A DNA stretch of 64,000 nucleotides from Tricholomella constricta (lineage: Eukaryota; Basidiomycota; Agaricomycetes; Agaricales; Lyophyllaceae). The stretch covers positions 62,001 to 126,000 of the forward strand of contig JAACJP010000034.1 in assembly GCA_013368375.1 (NCBI GenBank), read 5' to 3'. Below, piece after piece: positions 35,701-46,335 of the stretch; the first letter of the stretch is position 1; each line of letters begins with the position of its first letter. The position numbers and the translations under genes were made by a program. The notes under the pieces are model-generated. The model was not told the DNA's origin and made no database searches. It saw nothing but the letters and a program-made list of their open reading frames with translations.

Positions 35701-36023
35701 TGTCCCATACTTTACCAGTAAACAGTAAGTTCAGAAGGCCCAGGTTTGGATAAACTGTCAGGAGTACGCAGCAGCGCATAAAAAAAGGGGAAAATGATCG
35801 GGCGCTGGTGAATTAGTTTAGGGCCACTTGTATAGGAAATACCTGCATTATAGCCAGCCATAGGCGCTATGTATTCTGTTTACCGAACTGTCATGCTCGA
35901 TTTCGTCAGTTGTGTGGCGGGCGCAATTTGAAGTTCGGTTGATGATCGGATTCCGGAAGTCCTCAGATATACAATTTCATTACATAACAATCTCATCGAT
36001 CTCAGCGCCCACGAAAGATTGCG
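32728..36023. other. 3.3-kb region without recognised gene
   Basis: Short ORFs only (up to 143 codons), none with recognisable domains; several overlap the tandem repeat at 34942-35238. AT-rich blocks with TATATATA occur at about 32920-32945. Possibly relics of older elements or lncRNA; nothing can be supported. Confidence 0.45.
34942..35238. repeat. Tandem repeat, three units of about 98-100 bp
   Basis: Three head-to-tail imperfect copies begin with CCAGTGAGC or CCAGTAAGC at 34944, 35042 and 35142. Each contains GGCACTGGACACATGGAG or a variant, ATATGCAGCGGTCATTG, GCGAAGATGTT and a closing GCATTGGCGTG block. Units 1 and 3 are more alike in the first third and units 1 and 2 in the middle, suggesting conversion or unequal exchange. 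Short ORFs run through all units on the minus strand but show no known domain. Confidence 0.85.
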
Positions 36024-37465
36024 ATGAAGACAAATCCCCAACAATGTCCAATCCCTCCCGGAGTCGTTGCTAACATTGCTTGGAAGTATGGGACTCTGCG
36101 ATATTATGTGCTCTGGAAAAACGGGGACATTATCGTCATCCAAACCTCCCGGGAGCCAGAGTCTCAAAGATCACCACCTACTCCACCGCATTTGTCTCCA
36201 CAGGAGGCTTTCGATCCTGAAAGGTACAAAAGACAAGTAGCGTTTTTCAACGCTGGTCTGGAACAAATAGTAAAACACAGCTCATCTTTAACGCGATCAG
36301 TATCTCTGATATTCTTGATGTAGCAGACGATGGTAAATACCATCGAGTTTGGGAAAACAAATTGGGGGTACCTCGTTGAACATCCTAAGGGAGGTTTAGA
36401 AATCGTACAAAAGCAGCGAAAGCTCCGAAAACTTACTTGCCAACCTTGGGGGCGCCTCATTTCTCGGAGGGATATCACCTTCACCAGGTTTTGGTCCGAC
36501 CTGGATATATGGAACGGCTACTGGAAGGGACGTGAAGTAGGTAGGGCTCTATCGCTTGCAAAATTGTGTCAGATTGAATCTCCTTCCGTCTCTCAGACAT
36601 GATTATGGCCTATAGTGACAATGGCATGTTCATTCTTGACCGAGAGATGTGGGGCTATCTCGCCTTGCAAGGTCTTGATCTCACCTATGAGGTCTTCGGT
36701 CATGTAGTCGAAGACGATGGAACCATTGTTGGCCTTATGTTCGAAGCTCAAGTGGGCCGGTTGGTCGAATATCGTGACCGATCTATCATATACGACGCAT
36801 ACTCCAGGATACAGCAGCGTGGCTTGGTTCACTGCGGTGCCCCGGAGTATTCGAACGTCCATATAATGAACGGAAAAGTTCGATTGACAAATCTGGCCAG
36901 CATCTGGTATTTTCCTGATGAGCGGATACGCGAAGAGTTCGGGGATCAGCGACATTGGAAAACATTCGAAGACCGGTTCCCCATACTCAAGACTGTGATA
37001 GGTCGTGCACCAGAGCCGGTATACCATCGGCGATGGCAGCAAAACGTCCGGTTATTGCCAAACTTTGCTCCGGACCGACCACTTTTCATACGATTCTCGC
37101 TCGATAACTACAGCGACACCGAACGCAAACAGCGCAACGCTGAAGTCCTTTGCTGGCTTCGACGAACCGAGTCCTCTCGCAAGCGCCTTGCGATCGGTCG
37201 TGGTGAACATACTACGTCGCAGGACCTGGCCGTCGGCCGATACAGTCGCCAGTCCACCATGAGGACAACTCGAGTGTCTCGTGGATCTCGTCATTCAAAC
37301 ACACCTTTGACGCATTTCAGCGACACCGACTCGGAGAAAACCCTCGTGGACTATGCCAGGGCATTGTCAGTCAGAAGCTCTCCCGGCCCTTCTCCAAAAG
37401 ACGCGTTCATCACAGAAGTCGACGAAGACACTGTCTGGGAAAGCGAAACACACCTTTCATCATAA
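36024..37465 (+). CDS. Kinase-like fold protein, probable pseudokinase (copy 1)
   Basis: Predicted 442-aa protein; exons 36024-36269, 36327-36540, 36597-37465, phases consistent. The overall order resembles divergent fungal protein kinase-like/APH folds: a variable N-lobe (LRYYVLWKNGDIIVIQTS), a hinge-like segment (EDDGTIVGLMFEAQVGRLVE), then a loop GLVHCGAPEYSNVHIMNGKV at the position where kinases have HxDxxxxN and the metal-binding DFG. Here the Asp of HxD is absent (HCGAPEYSN keeps His and Asn) and the DFG position reads LTNLAS, so catalysis is unlikely. The C-terminal tail is Ser/Arg-rich with a run of acidic residues and looks disordered. A paralog with identical intron positions lies at 43868-45090. 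Function unknown; the kinase-like reading is moderate confidence. Confidence 0.65.
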
Positions 37466-37710
37466 ATCTCTCGAAATCGCGCTGCCTCTCGCATACCATA
37501 TACATGCTTGCCATCAACCATGCCCCCTCCACCATCTGCTTTGCTTCAGCTTTCGTCGCATTTCTTCATACCTGTTCTGCTCCTTTCACCATAGATCTTT
37601 CGAAACCTCGCTGCCTTTCGCATTCCATCTACATGCTTACCATCGACCACGCCCCCTCCTCTATCTGCTTTGCTCCAGCTTTCGTCGCATTCCTTCATAC
37701 TTGTTCTCGT
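37453..37710. repeat. Tandem duplication, two 129-bp units
   Basis: Units 37453-37581 and 37582-37710 match closely (CCTTTCATCATAAATCTCTC against CCTTTCACCATAGATCTTTC, then GCTGCC, CATACATGCT, CCATCTGCTTTGC, CTTTCGTCGCATT). The stop codon of pseudokinase copy 1 lies inside unit 1, and the matching position of unit 2 also reads as a stop (TAG). The period is 43 codons, so an open frame runs through both. Confidence 0.85.
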
Positions 37711-39048
37711 CCACTTGACCTCTCTCGTCGCGCTTCGAAGTTGTATTTTCGGCTCCAAACTGCATTCCTTTCCTAGTATTTCGGAGACAGTCTACGACGT
37801 CAACTGAATATACTTGATTCATTCACGGTACATATGGAAATCAACCGTCCCTGGTCGCCCACTGCACGAAACAGCAGCGAGTTTTCGATTAAAATGTAGT
37901 GTGGCGCCAAGCATGTTGAACATCGAGAAAGCACAGCCACAAGGTAAGTCTTAATTAAGCGTGAGCACTGGTTTAAAGCCCTATATTATTTCGTACGAAG
38001 TACAGTCTCATGGTGACGAGCGCCCAAAGCCTTGGACTTCGCATCATCTCGTACCAACAAGGTTAACAAGAAGGATCATTCAAGGCCGGAAGCTTTCACA
38101 TACAGGCTTGATATTCTCCGCCCCAACGGAACCACCCCATAGAATTACAGCGCCTCCTGGAAATCACCGGACACTTTTGCATTCTCTGAAAGCGCCTTTT
38201 CGCTATAAGAAGAGATGTTCTCAACCGGATCCGCGTTTCCCTGAATCTCGATCCCGGAGTGAGTCAGATTTTCGTGTGCGAGTCCGAAACCACGCGAGCA
38301 CATCTCGCTGCGGCGTATGGGTGTTTTAAAATATGGAAAGACGCTCTCGAAAAGGGGTTATATCGATAATTAACATCAACGGACCCGGACACTGTTCTCC
38401 TCCGACAAGCTATTAGGGCTCAGGTGACGATTGACCGAAAGTTGCATTTCAGTGCACATTGAGGATGTGAGGTTGAGGCTTGGACCGGGTAACTGTGGAT
38501 CGAAATAGAAGCTCAGCTCAATATGACCCTGAACTTGATGGTTGCGCATCGCTTTTTCGTTCGGAGGACTCACAGCAGATTCATACGAAGTTCATCATCA
38601 TTCGAAAGAGTCATGAACTAAATCATGTACTGTAAGTCAGCTTTCAATAAGTACGGTGCTCCAAGTTTGGCGGTGGTCACTGGTTAGGACCTTATGTGAA
38701 AGGAACACTGGAGTTTAGAATCACGTCGTCCGATCCTTGCTTTCGCCGGCGGCGTCCATAATTGTACAGTGGCAATCTCGTAAGGGCATTGTTAGAGATT
38801 GAGGGAATTGTGCCATCAGGAACCCGAGAACGAACTGGAGGGAGAATCCGGGGTAAGGATGGCAGACATCCCAGAACGTCATAGAATGGAACATCCACAC
38901 GGTCCACTCCCGATGGTTAAACCATAACTGCGAGAATGAGCAATACGGTCAATGGTAGATTTAACTCCTGGTTTACACTACGCCCACAGGACGAGTCAGT
39001 GATCGAATTCGAGTCGACCGGTACCATTCAACTGCCAATCGAGTTTCA
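37711..39048. other. Intergenic, no supported gene
   Basis: About 1.3 kb with scattered ORFs. A short plus-strand frame (38936-39124) reads somewhat protein-like (STGTIQLPIEFQGYVLQLVG) and runs into the palindrome, but has no start or splice support. Confidence 0.35.
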
Positions 39049-39081
39049 AGGCTATGTCCTACAACTTGTAGGACATAGCCT
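39049..39081. repeat. Perfect 33-nt palindrome (16-bp arms, 1-nt centre)
   Basis: AGGCTATGTCCTACAA and its exact reverse complement are separated by a single C at 39065. Outside it, ACTGCCA (39031-39037) and TGGCAGT (39096-39102) form a further inverted pair, so an older, longer inverted repeat may surround it. It lies 108 bp left of the TIR transposon. Confidence 0.9.
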
Positions 39082-39188
39082 AGTACAAGCCTCACTGGCA
39101 GTGGTCAGATCGGAGTATTATTAAAATTCAAATAAACTGCAATTGCTATGTAGTAGTACGTACGACTACTACCACTGCACCGGCTCAG

Positions 39189-39916
39189 GGCTTATTCTAT
39201 CCAGCAACCCCCTTCGTTGGACTAACCCCGGGTTCGTGGACGAACTCCTTCGATTCTCTATTTAGCAAGGGGGTTGGTGACGGCCGGCGACGGTGGAGGG
39301 GGATTACCATACTTGTATATATTCTCAGGATAATATATATACACATATTATTGATCACTTGTCATGTCACGTCGGCACAGTTGACTGGGTGCACTCCGTC
39401 TTAGCCTGGAATCTGTCCACAGTTAATTTCTCTGACAACTCGGATACTCGTTCATGATCGCGGTGGCACTTGGGTATTCATAGAGCATGAGATATAAAAT
39501 GCTGTTTTCGGTGCATCGACAAGCTCTCCCCATCTTGTTAGGTATAGTACAGGTAATATGTATTTCCTGTTCTGTGAAGAGAATATGCATTGGAAAACAC
39601 TTGAGAGAAGATAAAGGCATGTATTGTTCTATCCATGCAAGTAAAAACATGTAGGAAAGCTGTACATAAAGGAATCAAAAACGGAATGTCGAGCTCGTCG
39701 TGGGCAACAACTTAAACCACCACCGCCAGTGAGCCGACGACGACGATCGTGGGAATGATGCCAATGATGGGACGGGAGTCACATTTTACAGTTTATTTCG
39801 GAGCAGGCCGGCAGCAGTAACGGGCATGAGCCGCATGACAAGTGGGGTTGCTGGATAAGAAGATTTGACGAAGGGGGGTTAGTCCAACGAAGGGGGGTTG
39901 CTGGATAGAATAAGCC
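39189..39916. mobile_element. Non-autonomous TIR DNA transposon (728 bp) with 9-bp TSD
   Basis: Terminal inverted repeats of about 40 bp start GGCTTATTCTATCCAGCAAC on both ends and continue through TTCGTTGGACTAACCCC, differing by one C in the C-run. The right end also has a subterminal extra copy of the GGGTTGCTGGATA segment (about 39845). The element is flanked by the identical 9-mer CCGGCTCAG at 39180-39188 and 39917-39925. A 9-bp target duplication with long TIRs points to the Mutator-like (MULE) superfamily rather than hAT (8 bp) or Tc1 (TA). The interior is AT-rich and has no transposase, only a 75-codon ORF, so it would be mobilised in trans. The high TIR identity and exact TSD suggest recent insertion. 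Confidence 0.88.
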
Positions 39917-40205
39917 CCGGCTCAGGACGATTTTTTCAAAGTCATCAGCTCCACGTCTTTTCTACTCCAATGCCGGATTCTTCCCATGTCTAAACTTTGA
40001 ACGCTTGTCCTTCTAATGATTGGGAACTGCCATCTCTGATACCAAGCAATCGGCGTTCGCCGTCAGGGTCATGCGGTTATGTTCTTGGAAGGCACCTATC
40101 AATGTCATACCACTTCTGTATCTCCCACCTCGGTACCAGCAAGTGATATCACCCAGAGGCGTCTGCTGTCCGAGCCTTTGACTCCAAGCGCTTTTGGCTG
40201 CCATT

Positions 40206-41045
40206 ATGATGACCTTCAGACTCCAGATTATTATTCTCCTCCTGACGTCTGTCCTCGGCCTTTTTGGCGGAGCATCGCCCACAATCCGGTCGTCCGACGA
40301 TGTACTGACGCTCTATCGTCGCACAGACCCATACTTCCCGGATACTCCTGCATCCTGTCCCATCTGTGCACAGGTATGTGATGTATTTCCTTTCGACTCA
40401 TTTTTTTTTACAGATCTCCTATCTTTGGTGAGTCCATTTTATAACCGCGTCCCCCTTGGAATCGATGTCTGACTCTTCAAGTAGGTCCAGTGTGAACTGA
40501 TCAATCGACTTTCAGAATTATGATGGAATTAACAGCTGTGCAGCTGCCGCGCCAGTTCTTGCAAATTTCACCAACGTGAGCCATGGACCTGTTTCCCCCC
40601 GAAGTACTAGTAATCCTGACACCACTCGATGACAGATCATCTTCAACCCAGGAGCCTTCATCGACGTGATCAAATGTGCATGTACAGGTACTTTTCAATC
40701 CGCGTACCCCCAGTGTGTCGACTGGTATGTTCGCGCCATATGATCGACCCCCGCCTGAAGTACTTATATATATCTGCCTCCAACAGCTTCATCAAGACCA
40801 ATCAAGAGCAAGTCCTCGACTACAACACGGAGGACCTTCCTGGTATCTTAGACGGCATGCGGAGGATCTGTGCGCTCCAAAGTTCGCTCTTGGGAAACGT
40901 ATCGGAAGCGAATGGGGAGGTGACCCCTGTCGCACCGCCCCCCCCGAAACCAACGTCTGCCGCCTCGAGTCATGCGGTTTGGGGAGGCGTCATTACGCTT
41001 ATGATCCTGGCTCTATCTGTGGGTGGTTTGCATCTCGGCGTATGA
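40206..41045 (+). CDS. Small secreted Cys-containing protein with C-terminal anchor
   Basis: Predicted surface protein. The ATG at 40206 is followed by a strong signal sequence (MTFRLQIIILLLTSVLGLFG). Exon 1 ends SCPICAQ|GTATGT. A segment NYDGINSCAAAAPVLANFTN lies after an acceptor at about 40515. The next exons read IIFNPGAFIDVIKCACTGTF then SAYPQCVD, and finally CFIKTNQEQVLDYNTEDL to a Pro-rich stalk and a hydrophobic tail (WGGVITLMILALSVGGLHLG), stop at 41043-41045. Between about 40380 and 40510 a short exon (ISYLW plus a Cys segment) is likely, but its borders are unclear. The tail is uncharged at the end, consistent with GPI attachment. Family not recognised; probably cell wall or secreted effector-like, by inference only. 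Confidence 0.65.
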
Positions 41046-41153
41046 GCAAGAAGGGCCACAGGGAAACGAAGGACACATATTTATCAAATTAACGATTTAT
41101 TCACGATTTGTAACGACTACACATACCCCACCAGAATGATTTACTCTTTCTGC

Positions 41154-41247
41154 AGGCTCTGAGTTCATGGAACCCTTTCGAAGCAACATTGTTTGTCCAT
41201 AGGCTCTGACTTCATGGGACTCTTTTCCAAGAATCATTGTTGCATGT
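41154..41247. repeat. Imperfect tandem repeat, two 47-bp units
   Basis: Two adjacent units begin AGGCTCTGAGTTCATGG and AGGCTCTGACTTCATGG and continue with similar CTTTTCC/CCTTTCG and CATTGTT blocks. It lies in the non-coding 3' flank of the small secreted protein gene. Confidence 0.6.
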
Positions 41248-41411
41248 TACAGGTATGTGGTGATTGCCGTAGTAAGTATGTGCAGACGGACTTGTATTGT
41301 GATGCACAACAGGTTATGCAAGTGATGGAGGACTGGGGACTGGGGGTTTACAAGATATGTCATGATCAAAAAAATTGAGGCCTGCCCTCTCTAGTGTTAC
41401 AAACGAACCCA

Positions 41412-43137
41412 TCAACGGATGGACCACTTGTCAAAGGCGCTTTCCTTTCTGCCCGTATCTACGCGTTTGCTCCAGACGTGCCATTTCTTTATGGTCTCCT
41501 CCCTCGGGCAGACAGTGAATAGATCCTCGCCGTCTGGCCCCAGGCAGCTGTGCGTTACTGGGCCGAAATGCGCAGAGGTTAGCGTGAGCAGCCGCTTACC
41601 GGAAGGGTACTCGTGCACGGTGATAGAGTTGGAGAGGGGAGAGGACACAGGCTTCAAAGGAGCCCTTGAGGAAACTGCTGGTGATCCGCGTGTTGGGGCG
41701 GGAGGCGGCTTCCATGACGAGCCATGCGTACTTAGCAGTTCTTTACAATGGGATGACCAGTGGAGGGATAACACGGATGTGTTGAGTGAAATTGTCTCGA
41801 GGGGTGTGGGCACCGGTGACGACGATGATGAGCTCCAGATGCGGATCTTGCCTTCGGGATAGATGCTTCCCGTGGCGAGAAGATCAGGCTTCCATGGACA
41901 CCATGCCAAGGCCTAAAACAGAGATAATGAATAAGTAATGAGCATGGTCTCGATGAAGTAACCTGACCTTGACGGGACCGCGATGCCTCATTTTTGAGCC
42001 CTGTGTACCTGCTTCGAGAAGCTGCTTCCCAGCTTTCTTGTCCCAAATATACACCATCCCAAGGTCATCACCGCTCGCCATGAGCGATCCATCTGCGCTC
42101 CACTTCAGGCCCAACACTTTGCCTTTGTGGGCAGTAACCCGGCTTGCTTCTCTCCTTGAGCGTAGATCAAACAGTGAAATTGTACCATCCTGTGAGCCGA
42201 CGGCGAGGAGGTCTTTGTTCCAATCCATGCCTCCAATCCCCGTCAAGTCATTTTGTCGCCACATCCTCAAGAACGATCCTTCACCTGAGCCCTGACCCGC
42301 GTCCCACACCTGCACGACTCCCGTGTTCGTACCCAGTGCCAAGGTGTACTCCCGATTGGCCCCAGCCCATTCAATTGTGCGCAGCTCTCCTGGTTCGCAA
42401 ACCTCAAGCCTACAAAGTCGGTGAACCGCGCGGGTGCTGAGGTTCTGGTAAAAGACGTTGGTGCCACATGCGACTGCGATGAGATTCTTTCGTGACCAAG
42501 TGATGGGGCACGCATGGGGGTCCTTGGATATGCCAGGGCCGTCCAGCGTCAAAACGCACTGCTTGCGCTTCGTGAGATTCTCCGTAACCGAGGATGGACG
42601 CGCAGGGGGTGGAGTCTGGAACAGGGTAGATACGCTGCGACGAAGCATGCTGTACATATTGCTATCGTCTCGGCTCATCCGCACATTCTCTTCATCGCCC
42701 TTGAAGCTGAAGACGCGACTGTCGGCTAAGCCGAATTGGCGGCTGATACGATTCGTCCGGGGCGTCACGTTGAGCGGGATAGAGTTCTTAGGCCGCGAAG
42801 GAACGAATCTGTCCACCTGGAATTTGTGAAGTAAATCGGTGTGAATGCCACCGCCTGCGAAGGCCTACTCACGGAATTTGTCGGCCGCAAAGTACTTCCA
42901 CCTATATAATCTGGCTGTAGATCAAGGTCACCCCCGAGCATTGACATCCGCCTCCTCTTCACAGAAGAAAGTTTGGAGACTGATGCATATGACGCGGCGC
43001 GTTTCCTCGGAGGCAACGGTGTCTCTGTGGTACATGGTTCGGCGGGTGATTCGTTACTAGACAAGGATGAGCTGAAAAGCGGGGTAAGAAGAGAGCTCTA
43101 CACACGCTGGCATGTGCACTAGACCTTCCAGAGGCAT
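41412..43137 (-). CDS. WD40 activator of the anaphase-promoting complex (Cdc20/Cdh1/Ama1-like)
   Basis: Substrate-recruiting co-activator of APC/C. Exons: 41412-41912, 41968-42816, 42873-43071, plus a short 5' exon with ATG near 43113 or 43137 whose splice is uncertain. The N-terminal part contains basic and Ser-rich sequence and the C-box DRFVPSR split by an intron just before it. The WD40 propeller follows (AITW-type blades: NLIAVACGTNVFYQNL, EYTLALGTNTGVVQVWD, DLLAVGSQDGTISLFDLRSR, WSADGSLMASGDDLGMVYIW, ATGSIYPEGKIRIWS). The protein ends in KWSIR, the Ile-Arg tail that docks on APC/C. No KEN box is seen. The divergence from Cdc20 and Cdh1 blade 1 suggests the meiosis-specific Ama1/Mfr1 branch; that subtype call is inference. 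Confidence 0.85.
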
Positions 43138-43867
43138 TAAGATGGGTAATGATCGAAGCAGGTGGGAAGGAGTTAAGTTTGTTGGTGGCCTGTGGGTTTA
43201 TGGCGGAGTTCAACAACACGATTGTCTCCGCGTGGTCCTGCTTGATCTAATCTAATCCGACCTTCCATTTGCTTTGACCTTCTTCTTTCAAAAAACGTTG
43301 AACTAATGCCACCTTGCCAGTGGAACAGATTGGATCCTTTCTGTGAACTTGTATCGCTCTTAGAGGACTTTTTCATGAACCATATCTGGAGGCTTGTGTT
43401 TTCTCATCGAAATGACCTACCTGCCCTTGGACCGACACTATGGGGCCGTCAACTTACTTGTACTTGGGCACCAGTTACGGTTATTCGTCGGGGCTGAAGA
43501 GTTGTTGGAAGACTTGATCAACACGGAATGAGTATACGCGTGAGCACCCGGTTATCGACGATGTTCCTACTAAGTCGCTAGGATTAATGACTGACATCAA
43601 ACACCGTCTTATTCATCTCATTCGGAGGAATGAACGTCCGTTGTTCTGTTATAAAGGTGCGCAACGAACCCCTACATTCCTCCTGCTGCACTGGCGATAG
43701 TCTTAACGCCCAAGTTGCTCAGGTTCATCGGGACTCCGACGGTGGACTCACAAATCGCCATCCCTTTCCGGCAGCTATATAAACAGTGCGAGGCAACCCA
43801 CACACAACCCACCCCCCTTTCGTCCTTTCTTCCACTCCACCACAGTAACTTGCACTACTTCTTTGTC
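43138..43867. other. Divergent intergenic region
   Basis: 730 bp between the WD40 gene and pseudokinase copy 2. It carries a clear TATATAAA box near its right end (annotated separately). Nothing else is recognised. Confidence 0.4.
43776..43783 (+). promoter_or_regulatory. TATA box of pseudokinase copy 2
   Basis: Perfect TATATAAA 85 bp upstream of the ATG at 43868, followed by a CA-rich and C-rich leader. A position typical of a strong TATA promoter in filamentous fungi. Confidence 0.6.
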
Positions 43868-45090
43868 ATGACAAGTCCTCGCCAGCTCCCTACCCCACTA
43901 AGCATGGTAATACATGTCGCAGGCGCTCATAGAACGAAACAACTCTATGTCCTGTGGAAGAACGAGCGGATAATCGTCACTGAAGCACCATCGACGTTTC
44001 GCCACTGTAGCGATGCGTATCCTGTCAACCACAAGTGCGTCGATGAGCTCGACAATGAATATCAGAAGGGCTTCGAAGACATAGTAAGTGATTGTTATAA
44101 GACTATCAGATGCATTCAGTTCTGACGAGGCTCCAGCAAACGTTTCTACATACTATTGGATTTGGGAAGACCAGCAATGGATACACAGTCCGGACTGAAG
44201 GAAACCACCACATCTTGCCGAAACAACATCGTTCTCGCAAGATCAACTGCGGCCCCTGGGTGCCTCTCATCAAATCGGAAAATAATATATCTAGTGAATA
44301 CTTCCCACAGAAATGGACCGTATACTGGAGAGGAAGAGAAGCTGGTACGCATTATTGCCCCTTGTTTAGACTACTTCTGATCTTCGTCGGAGAAGTCTTT
44401 TTGGCTTGTGACGGCGCTCATGCTAGACTCTTGGAGCGTGAAATGGGGCACCATCTTGCTTTGCAAATCTCGAATCTCACCTATAATATCCTTGACCATG
44501 ACGTGCAAAGTGACAGCGAGGTCAACGGGCTTATATCAGAGCAGTGCCGTGATCGAGCCATCGTCAAGCAGGCACTTTCACGAGTACAATACCGTAAATT
44601 GCTTTTCTGCGGAGCACAAGGGTATTTGAACATCCTTATCATAAATGGGAAAGTGCGGTTGACGAGTCTCGCTAGCATCTGGTATTTCCCAAACCTATCG
44701 ACTCAGGAACAAGGCGATATACGTCCCTGGGAGCCTACGGAGAAGATTTATGCAGGTCTCCGGGGGAGGAAAGACGACCCCGTACCGTGGACCCCTTATC
44801 GTCGCACGCGGGGTGACGCTTTCACTTTCCTTCCAAGCAGCTCACTTATGTGGCCGCTTCCCGTCGGCCCAACTCCCAAAGACAGCCACTTGATTGAGCG
44901 AATCAAGCGTAGAAAGGAAGTGCTTGACTTGATTCAACGGTTTTGGAGTAGCTTCGATCGAAAGCTTCAGGGTGTTACCTCTGAGGTGACAACCGAAAGG
45001 CTTTCTCGGATGTCCGACCTGAATTTAATGCTCAAACGGCTTATCGACACCGTGGGTCGGGAGCCAATGAAGAGGATGGGAGAGGTTTGA
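43868..45090 (+). CDS. Kinase-like fold protein, probable pseudokinase (copy 2)
   Basis: Paralog of the gene at 36024-37465; exons 43868-44083, 44137-44344, 44393-45090, 373 aa, same intron phases (0 and 1) at equivalent residues. Shared blocks: LYVLWKNERIIV against RYYVLWKNGDIIV; IGFGKTSNGYTV against IEFGKTNWGYLV; WTVYWRGRE against GYWKGRE; INGKVRLTSLASIWYFPN against MNGKVRLTNLASIWYFPD. At the catalytic-loop position it reads LLFCGAQGYLNILI, lacking both His and Asp of HxD, so it is even more eroded than copy 1. The C-terminus is helical and basic. A TATA box is present, so it is likely expressed. Role unknown. Confidence 0.65.
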
Positions 45091-46335
45091 TTGCATATCC
45101 ACAACCTATGATTTCCCATTAAGAATGTTTCCCTGACCAGGTCGATTTTACCGTACTGCTAGTTTCGAAAGTGATCCTTCTCGGTGTTTGATATCATCCT
45201 CCTCCACAATCCGAACGCCATATGCTTGAGTAGGAAATATAGTGTGGCACACTAGTGGCCAAGCCTTATGGTCCTGAACAATCGGTCAGGCACAGGTCCA
45301 ATGCCACATGTCGTCCCGACGTCGTCCTGTCATCGCTGACTCTGCAGATGAGAGCCACGTGGGTCGCCAACACTGAAAACCTTTGTCGATGAGGTTATGG
45401 AGTCATCCCGGCCTTTGAAAGCACTAGAAAGCCTAAACATCAAGTCAAAGGATTAGAGCATACACGACTTTCCGATCACCGAGCTTTTGTTCGAGAGGTG
45501 TTCCTTATTGTCCCGAGGGCACGAGTGATTGGGGTGGGTGCAGTGTAAAGTCCGAAGCAAGCAGATGTCGAGGCCTTGTCACTTGAGTAATGCGTAAGGG
45601 CATAGCTGCTCTCGAGGGATCTTGTCGTGTCTAACCGTTTACTTTGGGAGTGCAAGCCGTCCAGTGCAAGTGGCGGGAGATTGCCATTTTTGGCCCATCA
45701 GGTTCATCAAAAATTGATTCCGGATAATGCAAAGTGGAACCGGGCTCTCTCATCCTCTCATCCTTACCAGGGCCTTTGCATCGACGAGCATCCTTGATCC
45801 AACACTCTGACTTACTAACACTGCGGCTCTGACAAAGATTCCCGTCCATCACGTCGCGCTGCTTGAGCGCATTCATCGTGACACTCGAGGTCGATGATCG
45901 CGGGTGGGTCCTCAGCCGGATGACAGTAATTTTCTTGGCTTTCTGCACCTCGGATGAGGAATTTCAAGGCAATTTCACTAAAACAAAAAACCCTGGAAGC
46001 TCGCTTGAACATGGTCTCTCGACGCATCCAACGTCTCATGTAAATAGAGGATCACGTTCATTTTCCAGGTCATTATCGATAAACGGCTACCATCGAGGCA
46101 CCGAGAAAGCCCCCCCCTTGGCGTATACGTTAACTGTTGTTGCAAAATGCCTTCGATCCCGTCGGCTACTAGACCTCGACTGTCAATGAATCTACCATCG
46201 CCACACGCTTGTCCGAGCTCACTTGCTTTCGGTAACCCCTGCCTGCGGATGTGCTCGCATAAAAGCTCGATGAGAAACGCGTTCAAAAATTCACTTCTAG
46301 TTCTACCTCTTCAACTTCTACCTACCTCATCAGCT
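45091..46335. other. Upstream region of hydrolase S1; left part of segmental duplication
   Basis: From about 45295 this sequence is repeated at 49125-50172 with small indels, including ACATGTCGTCCCGACGTCG and TTTGAAAGCACTAGAAAGC. Short ORFs here have no domain support. A CATAAAAG TATA-like element at 46258-46265 lies about 75 bp before the S1 ATG and is conserved in copy 2. Confidence 0.6.

Noticed and set aside
37504..37776. 90-codon ORF with an internal 43-residue repeat as a separate gene
   Set aside because: It is explained by the 129-bp tandem duplication in the 3' flank of the pseudokinase; no splice or promoter support.
39189..39916. hAT element with 8-bp target duplication
   Set aside because: With the symmetric GGCTT...AAGCC ends, the identical flanks are 9 bp; no 8-bp register leaves both TIRs symmetric.
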